A DNA stretch of 23,396 nucleotides from Chara braunii (Eukaryota > Streptophyta > Charophyceae > Charales > Characeae): positions 132,201 to 155,596 of the forward strand of contig BFEA01000446.1 of assembly GCA_003427395.1 (NCBI GenBank), given 5' to 3'. Every line of letters starts with the position of its first letter. The stretch's first letter is position 1. The notes beneath the pieces are model-generated. The model was given only the letters and a program-made list of their open reading frames with translations, made no database searches and was not told where the DNA came from. Positions 18,839-23,396 of this stretch are shown piece by piece. The translations under genes were made by a program, and so were the position numbers.

Positions 18839-21704
18839 GGATACACGACTCTGCGGCGTCAATGCGTTTATCTGTGTAACGTTCGGAAGCAGTTGGGAGC
18901 GATAGATCACACCGTTGAAGATGTATTACGATTGGTTGTTGTCAAATTGACTTTGCTGGGAGGACTTTGGTGGTGTCGAAAATTCGTTGAGTCTTGGGTT
19001 TGTCTCTTTGCACGTTTTGGGATCTCCTTCTTGGAGAAACCAAATTGTGTATATGCGGGTGTCAAGTCGCAGTATATCGGTATGACTACTCGCTCGATTA
19101 ACATATGTTGGAGCGAACATCTCTTTGCATGTAAACACCGTAACCATTCACATTTTTACCGATGGCTTGCTTTCTTTGGTGTTGAGAATTACGTACTGCT
19201 ATTGATTGATATATCTAGCGCCTAGGAACTTGAGACTTTAGAAGCATTCTACATTCGCCAGTGGTCTCTTTTCCTTAACTCGACTGGTGCTCATCGTGAT
19301 AAGCGGAAACGTAAGGTTTGCCCACTAGGAAGGAAGGAACGTAGTCGTAGGCAAGTACAAACGACCGATGTGTGTGTTCGGGCACTTAATCCGATTAGTG
19401 TTCAAAGAGAGAACCAGGACGCCGAACCGTACGAATACACGAGGTGTTGGTCTCAGCCTTTGAGAGTAAGGAAACGAGTTTCTGTCTGTATTTTTCAGGT
19501 GGTAACGCGTGGACTGATACTTGGCATCGGATATTTAAGGACTTTGGGAAGTCGACAGTTCAATTTGGGGGTTGCAATCGGAACCTAAGTGAGTGTAAGA
19601 ATGTCTTTGAGGAAGGGGGAAAGTTTGTTTTCTTGTTTCTACGTAGATGGCGACCGGCCAGTGGCCCATATAAAGAAATTTTGGTTTCCATACTACGTAA
19701 CCCGAAGAGATTGGATATTGTCTGGGCTTGGCGTATCAATAATCCCCAGAAGCAGTGTAATGTTGTGGAGGAATTTAGCCGGGAGTCTACTCGACGGTAT
19801 TTACGTCGTCTCATGAGTTGGATTTTCAGGGTCAGACATGGTATTTGTATTAGCTCTGACCTGACTATTCGAATTGGGTTTGATGATAGGATTAAGCTAT
19901 CTGAGGTTCGGAAGGTGATTAATGACCAACTTATGAATTGTGGACTCCCTTCTTGCTTTCCTAAGCGCTCGCGTCGGAATGTTTGCACGGTGTGGACTAA
20001 AAATCGCACCGTGGGGGATATTCTGCACAATCAGAGGTCACTTGCCTCGAAAGATGTGCTGGCCTGCAACTGCTCAGGCCTGTCCGCTCCGAAGGAAAAC
20101 GGACATGTGCGCTTTCGCCTTAGCAGTATAGAGGGGTTGCATCCTCTGCTTTGCAATGCGAAGAACATCCCGATCGAATGGAGAGACGATAGATTGTTGA
20201 GTTTGACTAAGGAAATTCAAGATGGATTTTGTAGCTGGAGGAACTGTTGTGAAACACCCACAATTCGAATTGAGGATGTTGAGCAGTGCCTTTTCAGCGA
20301 GATGAATGTACCAGCGAAGGCTTTGCCGGTGTCTCAGGTGCTGAAGGTAAAGAACTATTTCGACGGGATGGTCATGACACCGCTTGACCGTAACCCCGAC
20401 GAAACCCTGGATGTATGCTCATGGCCCATGGGTGTATTTCGAAGCAATGATGTGTACGTTTGTGCGCAATCCAGGATATGTTGTTGTGGACCAGCCTGTT
20501 GAAGTAGTCAAGCATACTGTCTTGGAGGAAGTTAGACTCTTGGGGCTTGTTCGGTTTGCTAAATGGGACAAGTCGGGCTCCTTCGGATCCTCTTATGTGC
20601 TGCCAAAGCACAAAGACTTGGACCGATACAGACCAATTTCTCCAACGTATAGCGAGCCTATGGTGAAGACAGGGAAAGCCGTGTCTAAAACTCTGAATCA
20701 TTTGTTGTTTTGCCTACCCAAGTCTTGGCACTTCAACCTGCCGGCAGTTTCGATGTTGGTTGAGCGTTTGAAATCGATCAACTTGAAGATTGACAAATTG
20801 GGGTCGGGTGCACAGATTGCAGTTTTTTCATACGACATCAAAGAGATGTTTAGTCTTCTTCCACATGAATGCATCCTTGAGGTTGTTAACTGGTTGATAT
20901 CTATATACCAGCAGAAGGGTAAGGAATTTGTTCGTGTTAACACGCGAGGGAAAGGGGCAACCTTAGGTGTTACCAGTGGTGGGGATCATTGGCGAAGGAT
21001 TGAATTGGCAGATGTCAGGAAGTTTGTGACTCTTGAGCTCAATCATATGTATACGTACGCCACTGGTGTACTGCTGCGACAAGTCATTGGGATCCCAATG
21101 GGCAAGAACACTAGCCCCCCATTGGCTTGCATCATGTGTGTGTTTTCTGAATTTCGTTTTTTGAGTAGTCTGGGTAGGAAGAATTGTTTGGTTTTTGGTA
21201 CTCGACTGGTGGATGATGTCTGTTTGTGTATCGCTCATATAGCGAGATCTGTGACGGAAGTTGATCGTATTCGAGATGAGTTCGAGCATTGCTATCCTGA
21301 TAACTTGACATTAAAATGTACGGATGACGGGCAAAAGCAGTGGGATTTTCTGGGTTGTCAAATCCAGGTCCGCCAGAAATTTCCGTACATCAGAAAGTGT
21401 CCAGTTGTCACGGAATGAAAAATGCATTTGGACTGAGTGTAATTTGGAATTCCACAATGGGCAGTCCTTCAATTCCTGGGGTAGTAAAAGCCAAAAGAGT
21501 GTCATTGTTAGCAGTCATCTGCATCGCATCGACCAAAATACTACGGTACGCAGTGAAATCCCGTTGCGGGCGCTGACCTTGAAACGCGAAGTGCGTCTGA
21601 AAGGTTTCCCAGGTGAATTTTTCTTGAGAGTATTGAAACGTTTCGCCTTCCATCGAGACAGAGTCTGGAGCCTGGCGTTCGAACTTATTAAGTCCGCGAT
21701 GTGA
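18839..21704 (+). pseudogene. PLE EN-RT: N-terminal GIY-YIG endonuclease, CxC motif, reverse transcriptase
   Basis: GIY-YIG nuclease: VYAG (19049-19060), YIG (19073-19081), the Arg of TTRS (19091-19093) and, beyond an in-frame TAG (19223-19225), EAFYI with the putative catalytic Glu at 19241-19243. The first motif is VY rather than IY. A shift near 19430-19450 leads to the frame holding LACNCSG (CxC, 20065-20073) and the pre-RT block TPLDRNPDE (about 20379-20405). Another shift follows. The RT, related to telomerase RT, shows YVLPKHKDLDRYRPIS (fingers), motif A YDIKEMFSLLPH (from 20831), motif B IGIPMGKNTSPPLA (21086-21127) and motif C RLVDD (21203-21217), with both catalytic Asp kept. A last shift near 21415 leads to the thumb-like tail, HRIDQNTT and FPGEFFLRVLKRFAFHRDRVWS, ending at 21704. 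Three shifts and one stop inactivate it. Confidence 0.88.
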
Positions 21705-21752
21705 GCACACAGCGGCGGTTCGAGGCTAGGCTCATCTATTTGGACAGGGTCC

Positions 21753-22365
21753 TGTTGACTTTTTTGTTTCGCCCTCAATGGTGGCTTAGGCCTGGCATAG
21801 TTATGTTCAGACCACAGGTAACTGTTTGAGGGGGTTGTTTGGACTGGCCGAATGTACTACGTCAATAGGTAGGCTGTGTGTAGTGCTTTTTAGCAGGCCA
21901 AGTATGAGTATAGGTAACAACAATTTTCATTAACCTTTTTTGCTAGCTGTTTGTTAACTTTTTCCCCCCAGGGCCAGGGATATGTGTGGTGTGGTGTGCA
22001 GTCTGGTTAGGACTATGGCCTTTACCGACGCGACAACTGATGGTCAGAGTACTTACACTTCTGTGACAAGTAACAACTCCTTTTTTCAGGACCGACGCGA
22101 TGCAGTATCGACACTTCCGGGGATGTCGATATGTAGCAGCGCGAAGGCAGGTGAGTGGTGGAAGCGAACAGCGGGGTATGAATGGTGGGAAACCCCCTGA
22201 AGATGACTGCGTGGTGGCAGTCAAAATGTGTCGGGGAACCATTTCTGATGAGTTTTAATTGAATACTTTGACTATTGGTGCGGACTTGTCTACGTTGAGC
22301 TTGTCATTTGACTTGATCTCCGTATGCGTGTACATCTTCTTGCATGTATCACTATCCATTACACG
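21753..22365 (+). repeat. PLE right pseudo-LTR
   Basis: Copy of 16857-17436 with the extra ~33 bp at about 22022-22058. It ends in CTATCCATTACACG at 22365, immediately before the right target-site duplication. Only about 48 bp separate it from the end of the reverse transcriptase, so it forms most of the 3' untranslated region. Penelope pseudo-LTRs are thought to arise from partial tandem copies made during integration, which fits this head-to-tail arrangement. Confidence 0.88.
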
Positions 22366-22375
22366 TCCAGAAGTC
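22366..22375 (+). repeat. Target-site duplication, right copy
   Basis: TCCAGAAGTC, an exact match to 16846-16855, followed by GTTTATCGTCGC, which matches the GTTTTTCGTCGC that follows the equivalent position in the empty-site paralog (22709 onward). Confidence 0.8.
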
Positions 22376-22403
22376 GTTTATCGTCGCGCGATGAAACGCC
22401 CAA

Positions 22404-22439
<36 letters not shown>

Positions 22440-22566
22440 AGATGTGCCCCGCCACGTGCTTCCTTTTTTTGTTGAGGTCCGGTGCCAGTTTATGGTGCCT
22501 CTCCGTTTTGGCCTTCTATATTTTTGCCACATTTCAGCCTATTGTGCCTGGTATACTACACGTACG
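22376..22566 (+). repeat. Right half of tandem repeat unit U1, with C33
   Basis: Resumes the interrupted unit. It contains C33 (22405-22437), then CTTCCTTTTTTTGTTGAGG, GGTGCCTCTCC, TTTTGCCACATTTC and GCCTATTGTGCC, each matched in unit U2 around 22709-22897. The two U1 halves together are about 317 bp, close to the 331-bp U2. Confidence 0.8.
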
Positions 22567-22897
22567 TTTTTTCCAAGGCCTGCACTTGGTTGGTGTAGGC
22601 CGAGCCTCTTTTTTTTTTTTTTAATCCCGCAAGTCCCTTTTGTCAATCGCAAGTGTCCGAGGCCTTTTTTTTTTTTCGAATTGCACGAAGCTGGACCCCC
22701 CATACGTCGTTTTTCGTCGCTCGCCTCCACTCCCCCCACTCCCCCCTCCAAGACGCGCCGTGTAGAACCGGTACCTTTTTTTGTTGAGTTTTGGTGCCGC
22801 TACGGTGCCTCTCCATTTCTGCCTTCCCTTTCCTTGCCACATTTCGGCCTATTCTGCCACTGGTGCCGTTTCGTTTGGGTTCTTTGCCACAGGTACC
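22567..22897 (+). repeat. Tandem repeat unit U2 (331 bp), including the empty PLE site
   Basis: Complete uninterrupted unit from TTTTTTCCAAGGCCTGCACTTGG to the same word at 22898. It carries GTGTCCGAGGCC, a T-run, TGCACGAAGCTGGACC, the equivalent of the PLE target (22699-22708), C-rich sequence and the GTTGAG..GGTGCC..CACATTTCGGCCTATT block. The 276-codon open frame crossing it (22324-23154) is translated low complexity (poly-Pro and poly-Phe) and I do not call it a gene. Confidence 0.8.
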
Positions 22898-23152
22898 TTT
22901 TTTCCAAGGCCTGCACTTGGTTGGCCCAGGTCGAGCCTCTTTTGTTTTTTTACCTACCGGTACCTACTTGTCTTCACACCACTTTTACCTCATTGTTGTT
23001 GACGTTCCTTGATGTTTTTCGTTGTCTTCATCTACAACCTCTATGTTTTCACCATCTCCTTTGTGCTTCGTGTTCCCATCATCACCTCCCTGTGCTTGTG
23101 CTCTTCACGTGTGTGCGACGTTCTTCAAGGCTTGAACATCTGCAGAAGCCCT

Positions 23153-23155
<3 letters not shown>
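22898..23155 (+). repeat. Partial tandem repeat unit U3 and unassigned tail
   Basis: Starts with the same TTTTTTCCAAGGCCTGCACTTGG and GGTCGAGCCTC words, but similarity fades after about 22945. The rest is pyrimidine-rich sequence (TTCATCTAC-type words) without a recognisable gene. Confidence 0.65.
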
Positions 23156-23209
<54 letters not shown>

Positions 23210-23220
23210 AGAGAGAGAAA
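23156..23220 (+). repeat. GA microsatellite
   Basis: An uninterrupted (AG)n run of about 46 bp is followed by imperfect GAAAGAGAAAGAGAGAGAAA. The Arg-Glu repeat it would encode (23009-23287 frame) is a translation artefact. Confidence 0.95.
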
Positions 23221-23396
23221 TCTTGTTGTAGACAACATCACAGAGATTAGAGAGAGAGTTGTTGCAGGGAGCTGCAGTGGTACTTGATAAGGTACGGTAT
23301 TCGTTGAGTTACCAACCCCTCCCCCCCAATTATCTTTTTTTATTTTTTTTTTATTTTTTTTTTCATCTTCTTCTTCTTCGTCTTCTTTCTTTCTTT
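23221..23396. other. Low-complexity right edge
   Basis: Short unique stretch with AGAGAGAG, then C7-8, T-rich tracts (23335-23363) and CTTCTTCTTC repeats up to the end of the window. No gene is visible. Confidence 0.6.

Larger units (their letters stand above)
16856..22365 (+). mobile_element. Penelope-like element with N-terminal GIY-YIG endonuclease (Naiad/Chlamys type)
   Basis: About 5.5 kb: left pseudo-LTR (16857-17436), a coding region with zinc knuckle, coiled coil and SAP-like motif (17608-18838), GIY-YIG endonuclease, CxC motif and reverse transcriptase (18839-21704), and right pseudo-LTR (21753-22365). Canonical EN+ Penelope elements carry GIY-YIG after the RT. Here it precedes the RT, with a CNC motif between (20065-20073), which is the published signature of the permuted Naiad and Chlamys groups, Chlamys being the one reported from the green lineage. 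A 10-bp target-site duplication and an empty-site paralog fix both ends. Insertion lies 17 bp from a T33 run and about 30 bp from a C33 run, consistent with the microsatellite bias reported for this group. Several stops and frameshifts make this copy inactive. Confidence 0.88.

Noticed and set aside
16857-22365. LTR retrotransposon flanked by true LTRs
   Set aside because: No TG..CA termini, primer-binding site, polypurine tract, protease, integrase or RNase H. The RT motifs and GIY-YIG point to a Penelope-like element with pseudo-LTRs.
22324-23154. 276-codon gene near the right end
   Set aside because: It is poly-Pro, poly-Phe and tandem repeat translated through C33 and T-runs. Parallel frames are also open.
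23009-23287. Arg-Glu repeat protein
   Set aside because: Pure translation of a GA microsatellite.

Overview
The window looks like intergenic, repeat-filled nuclear DNA from a eukaryote. I found no intact host gene, no rRNA or tRNA, no operon and no CRISPR array. It contains long homopolymers (A17, T33, C33), a GA microsatellite, tandem repeats and decayed retrotransposons with many frameshifts and stops. The element types fit a green-lineage genome: a plant-type LINE with a zinc-knuckle ORF1, and a Penelope-like element with an N-terminal GIY-YIG nuclease. A large, repeat-rich streptophyte alga such as Chara is a plausible source, but this is inference.

Layout. 1-5500: low-complexity and unrecognised sequence. 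It holds a GC-rich 25-bp tandem repeat, an imperfect ~300-bp direct duplication (1651-1950 and 2101-2425), a 158-bp foldback element with 43-bp inverted arms (2810-2967), a probable antisense LINE tail (3060-3290) and an unidentified decayed reading frame (4565-5011). About 5515-16067: one sense-strand LINE with ORF1 (broken zinc knuckle) and ORF2 (APE endonuclease, reverse transcriptase, C-terminal Cys/His region). Its endonuclease is split by a second, 5'-truncated LINE inserted in antisense (10088-11700). An 11-bp tandem repeat closes the recognisable LINE.

16856-22365: the most interesting object, a nearly full-length but decayed Penelope-like element (PLE). It has pseudo-LTRs at both ends, an upstream coding region (Arg/Asp/Glu-rich, CCHC knuckle, coiled coil, SAP-like motif, acidic stretch), then an N-terminal GIY-YIG endonuclease, a CxC motif and a C-terminal reverse transcriptase. 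This permuted order is the hallmark of the Naiad/Chlamys PLE group. It is inserted in a ~320-330-bp tandem repeat and flanked by a 10-bp target-site duplication. A neighbouring repeat copy (around 22699-22709) preserves the uninterrupted site, which fixes both element ends.

22376-23396: the remaining tandem repeat units, a GA microsatellite and pyrimidine-rich sequence. The elements form layers: tandem repeats, an older LINE, a nested LINE, and a PLE whose pseudo-LTRs are still about 95% identical by eye. All coding regions here are broken, so none of these copies should encode a full-length active protein.
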